A DNA stretch of 64,000 nt from Neoceratodus forsteri. Taxonomy: Eukaryota; Chordata; Ceratodontiformes; Ceratodontidae. The stretch's first letter is position 1. Each line of letters starts with the position of its first letter. The notes under the pieces are model-generated. The model was not told the DNA's origin. It saw only the letters and a program-made list of their open reading frames with translations, and did not search any database. Made by a program: the position numbers and the translations under genes. The stretch spans positions 1,182,513,001 through 1,182,577,000 of the forward strand of contig CM028132.1 of assembly GCA_016271365.2 (NCBI GenBank). The letters run 5' to 3'. This document shows positions 31,481 through 41,949 of the stretch, piece after piece.

Positions 31481-33290
31481 TTACTCTTGAATAAAGGAGA
31501 GTTACAAAAAAAAATTAGAAATAGGTAAGTAAAGGTTACAGTAATATGTCAGCTTCAGCAAAGCTATCCACAGTGAATGCTAGCCAGATTTGGGTGATTT
31601 ATTGCACGGTGCTTAAGGTTGACAGATCAGTTTCCTTATGGTAGTTAAGAAAGACCAAACGACAGCATACTGAAATACAAAATTACACCTACCCCTAATG
31701 GGGTGGGGGTGGGGTTGTACAATTTTGTATTTCTTTGAAACTTGACTTTATTGCCAGTGTCTTTCCAGGGTAACCCTTGCTTCAGTACTTATGCACCGAG
31801 CTTCTTGTCTTTTAAACGATGCACACTGGTTTCCAGATATAGTCAGCAAAATAGATGTATTATTTATACTGTGGTACTTTGGATTTTCTGTGTTACTTCC
31901 TTTTGTAACTGTCGCTTTAACTGTACTGTGCTTTAATGATGGTTATCTGATCTTATGTTCAAAGGGGTATGCCTTAGATGTGTTTTTCCACAGGAAAGAA
32001 TGTTCTGAACAAGAGACTTTGGACAAGCAAGCTTAGAAAAACATACTTTATTCTTTCATGTTAGTCTTCTTTTGTGGAGCTAGCTACTCCTGTTCATACA
32101 GATGCTTAGTACTAGGGGGGTACAAATACTCTCAGGCAAATATTCATCACATATTAATTTTCATCCCCTCATAAAATTGGAAATATTGAGCAAATATTGT
32201 CATTGGGTTGCAAACTGTGATTGCACTAAGCCAAACTGAACAGCTTTAACACAGTATATAATATATCTATATTTTTTTTATATGCAGATACCCTTAGAAG
32301 TTTTAATTTGGTCCTTACGAACTCCAGCAAGTGGCTGGCTCTGTTCTCCAATAGGGAGCTGTATTGGTTTTGGGGAAAACACCATCTATCCCCAAAGGGC
32401 TTAAGTCCCATCTTAGGAATCCTTCCTGTGCCCCTGAGTTAATAGCCTCCCACATCCCACCAGCCTGCCTCATGACTGTGCATTATGTTTCTAGTGGAGA
32501 GGAGTGCATGTACTGTAACAGCACCACAATGCACACTGCAACACAGCAGGATTCATAGGGGACCTTGGACTGAGTGAGCACAAAGGTTCCTCCGGGTCTA
32601 CCATTAGGTGCCTTGTTGGTGGAGAATTTTGGAGAAGTGTGCCCGTATTTGAGCCGTGGATAAAAATAGCGGGAAGGGACATAGTTTCTAGTGGCATCCA
32701 GTGACCGCTGAGCAGCATATGATTATTGAGCACTAATACAGTCGGTGACTGACTTGGAGCGAACTACATGGACAAGTCTTCATTTGCTCCTCCTCCCTAA
32801 TAATTTTGTGCATTAATCCACTTACCTTTAAGTAGTACCTTTACCACAGAAAAAATTAAAACAAGGGGATGGGCCACTTCGATGACCCAGAGGCAGTGAG
32901 CCATGCTGTGGCAGAAGTGACCAGAGTTTTGGAGAGGAGCCAGGTTGCTGTGTTGGGGCACAGGCCTAGCTGAGGTAGCTGCAGTTTGGCAGTGTGCCTT
33001 AGCTGGGGAGGGGTGACAGTGGCTTCTGACCCCACAGCGACCCTTACAGCTGGGCCATGGATCATGCTTCTCACATTAGGGATGCTGTAACGTAGAGGCC
33101 ACTGGAGTCATGGTGCAGACCACTGGGATGGCGAGTGGAATTGGGGAGAAACTGGGGAAGACAACGCTCCTGGACGTCCCCATGATGGCTCATAGAGCCT
33201 GAGCAGGGTGTATTCCTGGTTACAGAGTATATTTGTGAAAGATGGCTGGGAGGAAGAAGAAAACAATAGATTTAAAAAATAAAGTGACAA
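31481..33290. other. Unannotated region
   Basis: I recognise no gene, repeat unit or LINE segment. Open frames are short and lack motifs. Confidence 0.5.
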
Positions 33291-33292
33291 GG

Positions 33293-33390
33293 AGGTTGCC
33301 CTGTGGCTCAGCAGTAACCTGTTATGCTACCTTGCCAGTGACCTGGCTTTGGGAGGAGACCCGGGGTCATATCATTTGAAAATGCAGGCC
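33293..33390 (+). repeat. Probable tRNA-like SINE head adjoining a tandem array
   Basis: The sequence 'ccctgtggctcagcagtaa' looks like a box A region (GTGGCTCAGCAG), and about 50 bp later 'gacccggggtcatatc' may be a decayed box B. It is joined directly to the tandem units starting at 33391, so the array may be an amplified SINE body. Confidence 0.4.
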
Positions 33391-34200
33391 TGAGGTATCT
33401 CAGCCCCAGGGAGGATAGTGCTCCGTTCAGCTATTACAGTGACCTGCACGGTGGGCTGGGAGAGCACGCTGTGCCTCGACAGGGATATGATGAGCATGCG
33501 TAAGGCCATTGCAGCTCGACACAGTACCAAGCGGTAGTGGGAGCGGGGGGGGGCTGAGGTATCTCAGCCCCAGGGAGGATAGTGCTCCGTTCAGCTATTA
33601 CAGTGACCTGCACGGTGGGCTGGGAGAGCATGCTGTGCCTCGACAGGGATATGATGAGCATGCGCAAGGCCACTGCAGCTCGACACAGTACCAGAGTGGT
33701 AGTGGGAGCGGGGGCTGAGGTATCTCAGCCCCGGGAGGATAATTCTCCGTTCAGCTATTACAGTGACCTGCACGGTGGGCTGGGAGGCATGTTGTGCCTT
33801 GACAGGGATATGATGAGCATGCATAGGAGCCATTTGCAGCTCGACACAGTACCAAGCCCGGTAGTGGGAGCGGGGGGGCTGGTATCTCAGCCCCAGGAGA
33901 ATAGTGCTCTGTTCAGCTATTACATGACCTACACGGTGGGGCTGGGAGAGCATGCTGTGCCTCGACAGGGATATGATGAGCATGCGAAGGCCACTGCAGC
34001 TCGACACAGTACCAAGTGGTAGTGGGGAGCGGGGGGCAGGGGTATCTCAGCCCCAGGGAATAGTGCTCAGATTCAGCTATACAGTGACCTGCACGGTGGG
34101 CTGGGAGAGCATGCTGTGCCTCGACAGGGATATGATGAGCATGCGAAGGCCATTGCAGCTCGACACAGTACCAAGCGGTAGTGGGAGCAAGGGGTGGGGG
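33391..34200 (+). repeat. Five-copy tandem array, about 162-bp unit
   Basis: Units start near 33391, 33555, 33716, 33879 and 34037 with 'ggtatctcagcccc', and share 'gacctgcacggtgggctggg', 'tgcctcgacagggatatgat' and 'gcagctcgacacagtaccaa'. They are more than 90% alike by eye, differing mostly by one- or two-base indels in homopolymers. Open frames running through the array on both strands are a by-product of the repeat. Confidence 0.95.
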
Positions 34201-34359
34201 CCTGAGGAGAAATGAAGATGGAGAATGGCAGCTGCTGAAAGACTGAAATTGTAAAGAAGATTAAGTGTCCTAAAAATGAGTGCAGTTACAGAGCAGTAAA
34301 TACAAAATATACAGTAGAGTTAAGATAAAAATACATTACGGTACATACAGCCTTTACAT

Positions 34360-34445
34360 TATTTATTTATTTAGTTTTTGTTGACTGGGTAAGTGCACTA
34401 GACAAATTCTGCCTATTTTCAGGCACGACCCGGGGGAAGGGGATA
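34360..34445 (-). mobile_element. 3' end fragment resembling the LINE-B family
   Basis: On the plus strand 'attatttatttatttagttt', 'actgggtaagtgcactagac' and 'ggcacgacccggggg' follow the order of the LINE-B tail at 17177-17260 (T/A-rich end, 'cactgagc', 'ggcgaccc'). It is diverged and only about 85 bp long. Confidence 0.5.
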
Positions 34446-34724
34446 CAGATGAATACCAGCTGACCTTAAACCAGATTAAGCTGTTTGGTGGTATTTTTGT
34501 AGTGAATTTACAGTACACACAACCTGAAAAATAATCACAGTACAGTATACACAGCATCAGGCTAGAAATAATTTTCTGTGGATGGCTGTGCAAGGGACAG
34601 GTGCAGTATTCATTTTTACTGTCCCACAGAGTTTGTACCTGTCCTGTTAATTTTTGTTTACTAAGTTTACATTTCTGTTTCCAAATACGGGGTAATGTGT
34701 TCCCCCTGGCTGGTACAGTGCCCT

Positions 34725-35225
34725 GAAGATGGCTTAATTATTAATGGTGTCCATCGTAAGGTGCCCTAAAAAGGGCTACTAAATATTATCCACTGGCTGC
34801 TACGTGGCTCTGAAAAAAACTTAACGTGTGTGTCCCCAGTTCATGGCCCTGATAAGGGCCAAGGGGCCTTAAGTAACTCCCTTTCTGTTCTGCCCTGACA
34901 AATGGACCAGCTTTATTGGCTTCTGTATATAACGCCGATACTAAATGTCTCTCCCTACTTAGTAACTCAGACAAGGGCTTTTAACCAGTCTACTCATCTC
35001 CTGTCTGTGACGCCCTTGCTGCCCTGTCAGGGTATTTTAAGTGGTTGTCTCAGCCCTTTATGTTCTCCTAATCTCTAAATACCGACTCCCCCCCATTCTG
35101 CTGTGATGGTCTGCCCTGAAAAGGGTTTTCAAATATGGTTTTCTAGCCCTTACAAAGGCTTTTAGTTACCCTGACCCCGGCTCCCCTTAGTAGACAGCCC
35201 TGAGAAGGGTTTTTAATTTGCTTCC
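34725..35225 (-). repeat. Degenerate array of short hairpins resembling histone 3' stem-loops
   Basis: About ten short inverted repeats occur at irregular 30-60 bp spacing, most with a GCCCT...AGGG core followed by T-rich sequence and 'TTAA'. The clearest is GGCCCTGATAAGGGCC (34845-34860). Read on the minus strand it is GGCCCTTATCAGGGCC, which fits the metazoan histone stem-loop pattern GGYYYTHHTHARRRCC. Others lie near 34762, 35113 and 35195, with minus-strand loops TTTT, TTTC and TCTC. No histone coding sequence is nearby. It may simply be a decayed tandem repeat. Confidence 0.5.
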
Positions 35226-35485
35226 CCAAAACTCTGCTGCTTGTGAACAAAAGCTAGTTCTGGGCTGGTACTACAGGTGCAGCACACAGAGAATTGAGGT
35301 ATGCTGTGCAGAAAGCAAGAGGACTGCATGATGGCATGGAACACGTGCACAGTCTAGTTCTACTGTGGCACTGCTTTCATTTCTGCTACTTGACAAAATT
35401 GCCAGCCACACAGTACAGCCTGTCTCTGGATGTTGAGTTAAATGGACATGTCTCAACGTGCAGCAATGGGCTGTCAGGACATCCA

Positions 35486-35810
35486 TAGCCCAGCCTTAGA
35501 AAAAGAGATGTGCAAGAACAAGGGGGCACAATTTGAAAATAGAGGTGGGACGGTTCAGAGGTAATGTTAGAAAGTATTTTTTCACAGAAAGGGTTGTTGA
35601 TGCATGGAACAGCCTACCTGAGGAGGTTGTGGAGTCGGGAACAGTGGGAGAATTCAAGAATGCATGGGACAGACATGAGGCAATTCTAGTGGGGGTAGGA
35701 GGAAGTAAGCTGTTGATTAGCTAGAATCTGCAGCTTATCCATCAGGTAGGGAAATGGGCAGACTAGGTGGGCCAAGCGGTCCTTATCTGCTGTCAAATTC
35801 TATGTTTCTA
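35486..35810 (+). mobile_element. CR1 type A LINE 3' end, split by SINE-X
   Basis: This encodes the CR1 C-terminal block 'YFFTERVVDAWNSLPEEVV' and 'FKNAWDRHEAILVGVGGSKL' (35533-35724), then the type A 3' UTR with 'gggccaagcggtccttatct' and the start of the terminal TTCTATG repeats. SINE-X interrupts those terminal repeats at 35811; they resume at 36387-36408 ('attctatgtttctatgtttc'). Confidence 0.9.
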
Positions 35811-36386
35811 GCCATCCCGGTGGCGCAGAGGGCTGAGGCGTTGAACGCCACACCACGGTCCACGCCGGCGACCCGGGTTTGGCAGCGGACTCGGTAGCCG
35901 GTGGGTCGGCCGGGGAGTTAGGTTTGAGCATCCGACAGCCTTCGCCTACTCCGGGAGGGGATTCCGGCCACATTCGTTTTGAAGCACTCCCAAGCGGAGG
36001 CTCGAGGAAGTGCATGCCCTTGCAGGGATTGGTCGGGAGGCCGCCAGCAGAGCAGACGTCGACTGACGCTGGGCCATGACGTCAGGGGATCTAATCTGCT
36101 AAGGGAGGGAGAAACAGGAAAATGGACCCTGCCTCGTCCGGGAGGAAGCAGGGACCTGGGGCGTGCCCGCGATTGCCCGGCCCACTCGACAGTCCACAGG
36201 GCTGTGAAACTATGAGTTATGGAAACCCCCTACCTGCGTCCCGCCCGGGGGGTAAGCCACGGCTCCATGGGGGCCTGTGGACTGTGCGAGCTGGGTTGCG
36301 GGTAGTGGGATGTCCGCGGGACAACGCCGAAGGGTCGGAGGAGGCAGGCTAGGAGGAGGATAAAATACAATTTCAAAAAAAAAAAA
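35811..36386 (+). mobile_element. SINE-X copy 1 (long GC-rich tRNA-like SINE)
   Basis: A 576-bp insertion with a 12-base poly(A) tail and a perfect 14-bp target duplication, ATTCTATGTTTCTA (35797-35810 and 36387-36400). The head 'gccatcccggtggcgcagag' has a box A-like GGTGGCGCAGAGGG; a box B-like region lies near 'gcgacccgggtttgg'. The body is CpG-rich and shares ordered blocks with minus-strand copies at 54625-55179 and 40140-40706. The 3' end 'ggaggataaaa' before poly(A) is common to all three. No protein-coding capacity is evident. Confidence 0.85.
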
Positions 36387-36839
36387 ATTCTATGTTTCTA
36401 TGTTTCTTACTGGTGGCAACATCTCTTTGGTCCTAGTACCTGCTAATGGTTTTTCTCTTAGTGCCTGTCCCAGGGACAGGCAGAGAAATGAAAGCAGCTA
36501 TCCCTGGAGAAAACTGGGTGTGTGGGACAGGCAGACAGGTGGTTATTTTGACCCCTGCACAGCATCATTAGCAGCAGCCAGGGATTGGGTGTTGAAAAAT
36601 GGTGCGAAACAAAACACAAGCGCAAGTCAGTCAGACAAAAGAACAGACCATGCAAAGTATCCTTAGACAAGCTCTAATGGCAAATGAGTATATGTACAGT
36701 CCAATGGCAGTAATTGTTGTCTACAGAGTGGCTATCAAGTTGCAATTTAAATGCATTGTAGCTAACCAAAGATCCTCGTTCAAGAGTGTTCTGTCATTTA
36801 TTATAGAGTGTAGTTGCAAGACAACCTCGGGACATCAAC

Positions 36840-37326
36840 AAGGATTCACTGTTATCTGGACTTCAGCAAGGCCTTTAACACTGTGCCACACAGGGGCTTG
36901 ATTAGGAAGTTGACCATCTTAGGGTGGAGTCCAAATTGGTAAATAGGGTTCAAAATTGGTTAATGGATAGGCAACTTAGGGTGGTGGTTAATGGCATTCA
37001 CTCTAAGGATGGGAGAGTGACCAGCAGTGTAAAGGGGTCATGCTATGAAGTTGGAGGGGGTAGATTTAGGAGAGATGTGAGGTAGTACTTCTTCACAGAA
37101 AGAGTGGTGGATTCCTGGAACAGCCTACCAGCCGATATAGGGCGAAAACAGTGGGGTTCAAGAATGCATGGGATAGGCATAAGGGAATTTTAGTGGAAAG
37201 GAATGGAGGATGGGAGAAAGAACTGGAAATCAGGTAGGTTCTATGGAGATACTGTATGCAGGGAAAAATGGGCAGACTGGGTGGGCTAGGCGGTCCTTAT
37301 CTGCTGAGAGATTCTATGGTACTATA
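36840..37326 (+). pseudogene. CR1 fragment with internal deletion
   Basis: The left part (36840-37035) covers RT blocks ('YLDFSKAFNTVPHRGLIRKL'-like codons in 'atctggacttcagcaaggcc'). The right part (about 37040-37326) is the C-terminal end ('YFFTERVVDSWNSLP'-like) and a type A 3' UTR ending 'gattctatggtactata'. The active-site box and thumb between them are deleted. Confidence 0.7.
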
Positions 37327-38260
37327 ACCAGTCCTTTTTAATGTCTTCATAGGGGACATTGCAGAAAAGCTGGATGGGAAGGCATGCCTTTTTTGCAGAC
37401 AACACCAAAATCTGCAATTGGGTGCACACTCAGGAGGAGGAGGTGGAGAAAATGCATAGGGATCTAGGGAAACTTGAGGAGTGGTCAAAGACATGGCAGT
37501 TGGTGTTCAGTGCCAAAAAGTGCAAAATGTAATCATGCATCTCGGGCATTGTAACCCTAGTGCTGAGTGTCGGATGATGGGGGAGGTACTGACAGTCACT
37601 CAACAGGAAAGAGACATTGGGGTTATTGTATCAGAGAACCTCAAGGTGGTACAGCAGCGTAACAAGGCTGTGGGCAGTGCTACTGGGAGGCTGGAGTGCA
37701 CAGCGTGGGGCATCTCCAGAAGGGGGAGGGAGGCGGTGGCACTACTGTATTGCTTCCTTGTGTCATCCCCACCTGGAATACTGCATCCAGGTTTGGAGAC
37801 CAGACCTTAAAAAGTGTATAGACAGAGAAGAGGTGGTCCAGAGGAGGAAGAAGAAAAACAAAATATATAGGCTTCAGCAGCCTGTCTAGCAACTTGTAGT
37901 CACAAGTAGACTGACTATTGTAAAGTGCAACCTGATCACTTTATTGAAGAAACTGTGCAAACATCAAGTCAAAGAGGAACTGGGGGAGTCTAGATGCCCA
38001 GTTCCATGCCCATTGCCTGTTTGCCTCGATGTTTGCACAGTTTCTTCAATAAAGTGATCAGGTTGCACTTTACAGCGAGAGTTTGCTTGTGACTGCAAGT
38101 TGCTGGAGAGGTGCTAGTTGGCTTAGAAGCGGTTCCTGTCGTGTTACTATGGTCCAGAGGAAGACACCTAATGGTGCAGGGTTTACAAGGGAACCTTACG
38201 AGGAAAGACTGAGGGATCTCAACATATGTACCCTAGAGACCTTGAGGGGACTGTCTTCCA
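37327..38260 (+). pseudogene. CR1 RT fragment, split by a MITE
   Basis: It starts at the RT block before the active site ('cagtcctttttaatgtcttc'; PVLFNVFIGDIAEKL-like), passes a frameshifted FADN box (about 37390-37405), 'FSAKKCKMxMHLG', 'ERDIGVIVSENLKVVQQ' and 'GILHPGLETRP'. The MITE at 37888-38103 intervenes; it then resumes with 'VQRKTPNGAGFTREPYEERL' and 'RDLNICTLETL' (38150-38250). It begins exactly where the previous CR1 ends, so two CR1 fragments lie in tandem. Confidence 0.75.
37888..38103. mobile_element. MITE with about 78-bp terminal inverted repeats
   Basis: Left arm AGCAACTTGTAGTCACAAGT (37888) pairs with the right end ACTTGTGACTGCAAGTTGCT (ending about 38103) with small differences. 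The inner arms (about 37921-37966 and 38030-38075, 'gtaaagtgcaacctgatcac' and its complement) are almost identical. About 60 bp separates the arms. No coding capacity; it lies within a CR1 RT fragment. Confidence 0.85.
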
Positions 38261-38339
38261 AATGAAGAAGAGCACCAGGACTAGGGTGCGTGCAGTGAAG
38301 CTGGAGGTGATGAAGTTCATGAGAGATGTGAGATGTGAG

Positions 38340-38815
38340 TGACGTTACTTCTGAAAATAAACTTGGCCACTTCAAAACCCTCCTCAGGGAACATTTCCAT
38401 TCCTCTGGGGCCTGTGACTGTTTCTAGTCAACCCCAATGTTCCTTTCTGGCCTGTGACTGTCACCAGTCCACCCATATTCATTGTATTCCACCCTACCTA
38501 CTGCATACTGTCCTGACTGAGGGTGTCTTTGCACACCTGTCCTGCTTGTAAACTGCTGTTTAAGCTTGCATAGCCTCAGTCAAAGCCTTATTCTCATGAC
38601 TGTAACCTATGTCTAATCTCAACCAAAGCCTAATCTCATGATTGTAACCTATGTCTTATTTCGCTTTGCCATACTCTGTAATTACCTATTTCTATGCACA
38701 CTGTTTGTTGTCTGTTGTACTTTGTACAGTGTTTATCATCTGACATGGAGCCTTTGTAAAGGAGTCTCTAACTCAAATGATTGTAATTCCAATATATTTA
38801 AATAAATACAAAAAT
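38340..38815 (+). mobile_element. 3' region of an L2/Rex-like LINE
   Basis: The start encodes 'HFKTLLREHFHSSGA', like the 'FKTRLKTHLF' end of L2-type RT proteins, and a pyrimidine-rich 3' UTR follows. The end 'aatatatttaaataaatac' is a LINE-type AT tail. It is 5'-truncated and I cannot assign the clade firmly. Confidence 0.5.
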
Positions 38816-38819
38816 AAAA

Positions 38820-39045
38820 AATATTTCAACACTAAAAGGGTCATAGATGCCTGGAATAGACTGCCAGATGAAGTGATGGAGGCTAAGACAGGGGTGCTTC
38901 AAGCATCCATGGGATAAATATAGGAGTATACTAGAGCAGAGGTAGTGAGGGTCGTCAGAGATCAGACAGGGTTTTCGGAAGTCTTCGGCAGACTAGGTGG
39001 GACAAACAGTCCTCTTCTGCTGACATACTCTGTTTCTCTTTTCCT
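38820..39045 (+). mobile_element. CR1 3' end fragment
   Basis: The plus strand reads like the CR1 C-terminus ('gcctggaatagactgccaga', DAWNxLPDE-like) and then a CR1 3' UTR ('gcagactaggtgggacaaac', 'tcctcttctgctgacatact'). The tail is intermediate between types A and B, so it may be a third CR1 subfamily. Confidence 0.75.
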
Positions 39046-40139
39046 CAGGCCATACAGGCTGGTGGATCTTTGGAAAAAGGTTGTAATGGGGGTCAGCTAC
39101 TCAGCAGGGCCGTATACAGCATGAACTGAGCTAGAGGTTTTTTAACCTTCTAGAATACACGTTCAAAGTGTGGTGGTGTCCACCAAGATTACAATAAAAT
39201 TGTGTTCTTTTATCCCTTTCATACAGTATGTAAGAATAACATGTTTTTCAGGAGGCAGACTTTCCTAGAACTGTCAGTAATTGTCTTTGATGGTTACCTT
39301 GTCAAGAGAGAATGACACATAATATGCCTAACTTTAAGTGGAGGAGTGAAGTAGTGAGTGTGTAACAGCCCTTCAGTAGGACTAGGAATATTATTTTTGA
39401 AGTGCACATAAGAATTAAGAAATCAGTACACATCCTGTAATAGGAGGTCATCAGGCTTAGTGAGTGCAGCTTTGCTAGTGCTTAGTTGAAGTGAGATGGC
39501 TTGTTCATAAACAGTTGCGTCTGCAGAGGTTAAAGAACGGAGAAGTGGGTGCCAAAACTAATAGTTTACGTCAGTGGCCATTTGGGCAAATATCTTCTGG
39601 ACAAAACTGACATCATTAGGCAAGTGATAACAGAAGAAAAGATGTGGTATACATTCTGATATTACATACAAAGATGAGCCTTGTTTGACATGAGACATAG
39701 CGGAGTACCAAAATACTGCCCCTACACATACCTAAGGTGTGCATATAGCAGAGTATATATGTGCATGTCCTTTGAGTGTTACCAGGTCTGTAAAATGGGT
39801 TTGTATTGGGGGGATCAAAATGATCTAGAAAATAAAAGGAGGTTGGCATTGTGTGTATATTATGGGATGCCAGAAGGCAGCTAGAACCGTCTTGATTTGG
39901 ACAGATCTGTAGTATTGCTGGCATGTGAACTTGGGGGGTGGGATTGCAGTGAAAATTTGCCCCACGGTGTGTTGCAGAATAGTATGCTATTTATCCTCCT
40001 TTTTTTGGGTGGGTGGGGTGGTTATAAAGTGACAAAGCACAAGAGTGTCGGGGTTCCCCACCTTATATGGACCTGAGATGTTGTCAGATCTGTTAATACC
40101 ATATGACAAGGCTGTTGACACGTAATTCCCTCTGTCAAA
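39046..40139. other. Unannotated spacer
   Basis: No gene or repeat recognised; a G/T-rich low-complexity stretch lies near 40000-40020. Confidence 0.5.
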
Positions 40140-40706
40140 TTTTTTTTTTATGCTTCTGTTTATCCCCCTCAACTCCTGCACTCACACTTCTTCGGGAGAT
40201 GCCAAGGCACTAACCTTGCTGATGCTGTCCCTCCTGACCTGGATTCTGGTACTCGGGGCCCATCCCCCATCGAGCCGTGGCTTTCCCCCCAGGTGGGACC
40301 CTTGGTATCTTGCATGTATCGGGAGGCTGGAGTAGCGGGACAGGCAGGAAGGATCCGTAGCAGTGCCAGGCACTCTGTCATCTGTTAGTGCAGGGGCAAT
40401 TTTTCCAGTTTTCCCCCCATGGACGTCAGCACGCAAGGGAGATCAATGGGCATGCATGCTCGCTGATGCACGCCGCTCCCAGATCCCGACCGACATTTGT
40501 CCCTCCCCTGGTGCCCCCGAATGCATTTCCATATGTGGTCACCCAGATGGCAGTATTCCATCGGGGGCGGCTATCCTCTCTCCCTGGAGGAGGAGAGCGT
40601 CCTGTGGGATGCTCAATCCTCCTCCCACTGGCCGGCCTCTGACGACCGTTAGCGCGCTCCTAAACTCTGGTCGCCGGCATCGCGAGCGGTAGCTCTACCA
40701 CTCTCG
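40140..40706 (-). mobile_element. SINE-X copy 3 (minus strand)
   Basis: The T-run at 40140-40149 is the reversed poly(A) tail. Next to it, on the minus strand, is 'gggggataaac', the SINE-X 3' end. Body blocks shared with copies 1 and 2 include 'aagccacggctcgatggggg' and 'gctctcctcctccagggaga' (minus strand). The 5' head differs from copy 1 ('gagtggtagagctaccgctc' before 'gccggcgacc'), so it may have a different tRNA-like head or be rearranged. No clear target duplication was found. Confidence 0.7.
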
Positions 40707-41309
40707 TATTTTTTAACAGGTCCTACTGCATTATTTTCTCTTTTCTTAACATTCTCATTTATATTTTAAGGCAGTGCAGACAAATGGTGCCTCACTGGTT
40801 TAATACAGTGGATCATTTAAGTATTTACTCTAGCACCCCCATGCCCTTTACAGACCAAATCCTGGTTACACAATTCACATTACAGGCCATATGCTGTTAT
40901 ATTATCATACAAAAAAGGGTATGTCAAAGTCAGCAATAAAACACCCAATATAGACATTCTTATGTAACTGACAATTATATAGCACTCATCAGATGCCCTC
41001 CCCACAGTGCCATGCCTCTGCACCTAGTCAGTATAGCTGTCCCGTAATCACTGCCACTATTATTTCTGAAATAATAGCATTGCTAGTTTTTCTTATTAGT
41101 GTAGTGGCTGGCGAGAGATTTATTTAATCTTATAAATCTGTTTTGGGGGGGGGTTCTATCCCATAACCATGTGAATTGCTGTGTTTACCCGCCAGCAAAA
41201 TGAGTGTAATCAGCACTGTTCCTTTGATTGGTCAAGTGGATAAAGGAAAACTTGTTGATATGGGTTGACAATTTATAGAAAAATGGTGAGCTGTGGACAC
41301 TTTGCATTC
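40707..41309. other. Unannotated spacer
   Basis: AT-rich sequence with no recognised gene or repeat. Confidence 0.5.
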
Positions 41310-41490
41310 ATAGAAACATAGACTTTGATGGCAGATAAGGACCACTTGGCCCACCCAGTCTGCCCATTTCCCTACCTATTGGATAGGCTCTGCAGATCCT
41401 AGTTAACCAACAGCCTACGTCTTCCTACCCCCACTAGAATTGCCTTACGTCTGTCCCATGCATTCTTAAATTCTCCCACTTTTCCTTAAG
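41310..41490 (-). mobile_element. CR1 type A LINE, 3' UTR fragment
   Basis: 'tagaaacatagactttgatg' then 'gcagataaggaccacttggc' are the type A terminal repeat and 3' UTR in reverse. The coding end 'tgtcccatgcattcttaaat' (FKNAWD-like in reverse) stops at about 41485. Severely 5'-truncated. Confidence 0.9.
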
Positions 41491-41949
41491 ACCAAAATTG
41501 TTCATAAAAGACAGGCCCTACCAATTGTATGTAAACTAGGAATATACAATTCTAAGTACAGTTATTGTCTTAAGGCATACTTATTTTGCTAATGTGCCTA
41601 AACTGTGCAGACAGTTTCCTTACAAATCCTGGCAGATCTTTTTATATCCCCTAAATTAGCTGTCTATACACTCTTGATTGCATGATTTCCCTAGTCACAA
41701 ATGAATAATCTGAATTTTTATTATACTTCTATTTTTGCTCAGTTTTCCTCTCACCTGCCACAGACTTTCTACCTGCCATAGTAGTCCTCTGAGATTCCAG
41801 ACCATTGCCAGCTGCTGGTTGGTGTACTTCTTCAGAACTTTCAACTTTTACCCACCGTTTATCCCGTGTGTGGATCCCGCCCCCCGGTTCCTTAAGCGAG
41901 GGATGTGTGTACAGAGGCAGATTATAGGTAGGATTTAAACCACTCCCTA
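41491..41949. other. Unannotated spacer
   Basis: No gene or repeat recognised between two CR1 copies. Confidence 0.5.

Noticed and set aside
33391..34200. CRISPR array
   Set aside because: Units are about 162 bp and repeated in full, with no short repeat and unique spacers; the sequence is eukaryotic.
33582..34215. Open frames up to 146 codons with internally repeated peptides, as in a repeat protein
   Set aside because: They run through a 162-bp tandem DNA array in several frames and both strands, with indels that shift the frame; no start context or motif supports a gene.
34725..35225. Histone gene cluster remnant
   Set aside because: Only stem-loop-like hairpins are seen; no histone-fold coding sequence occurs on either strand nearby.
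37880..38105. MicroRNA precursor
   Set aside because: The hairpin is explained by MITE inverted repeats; without small-RNA data there is no ground to call a miRNA.
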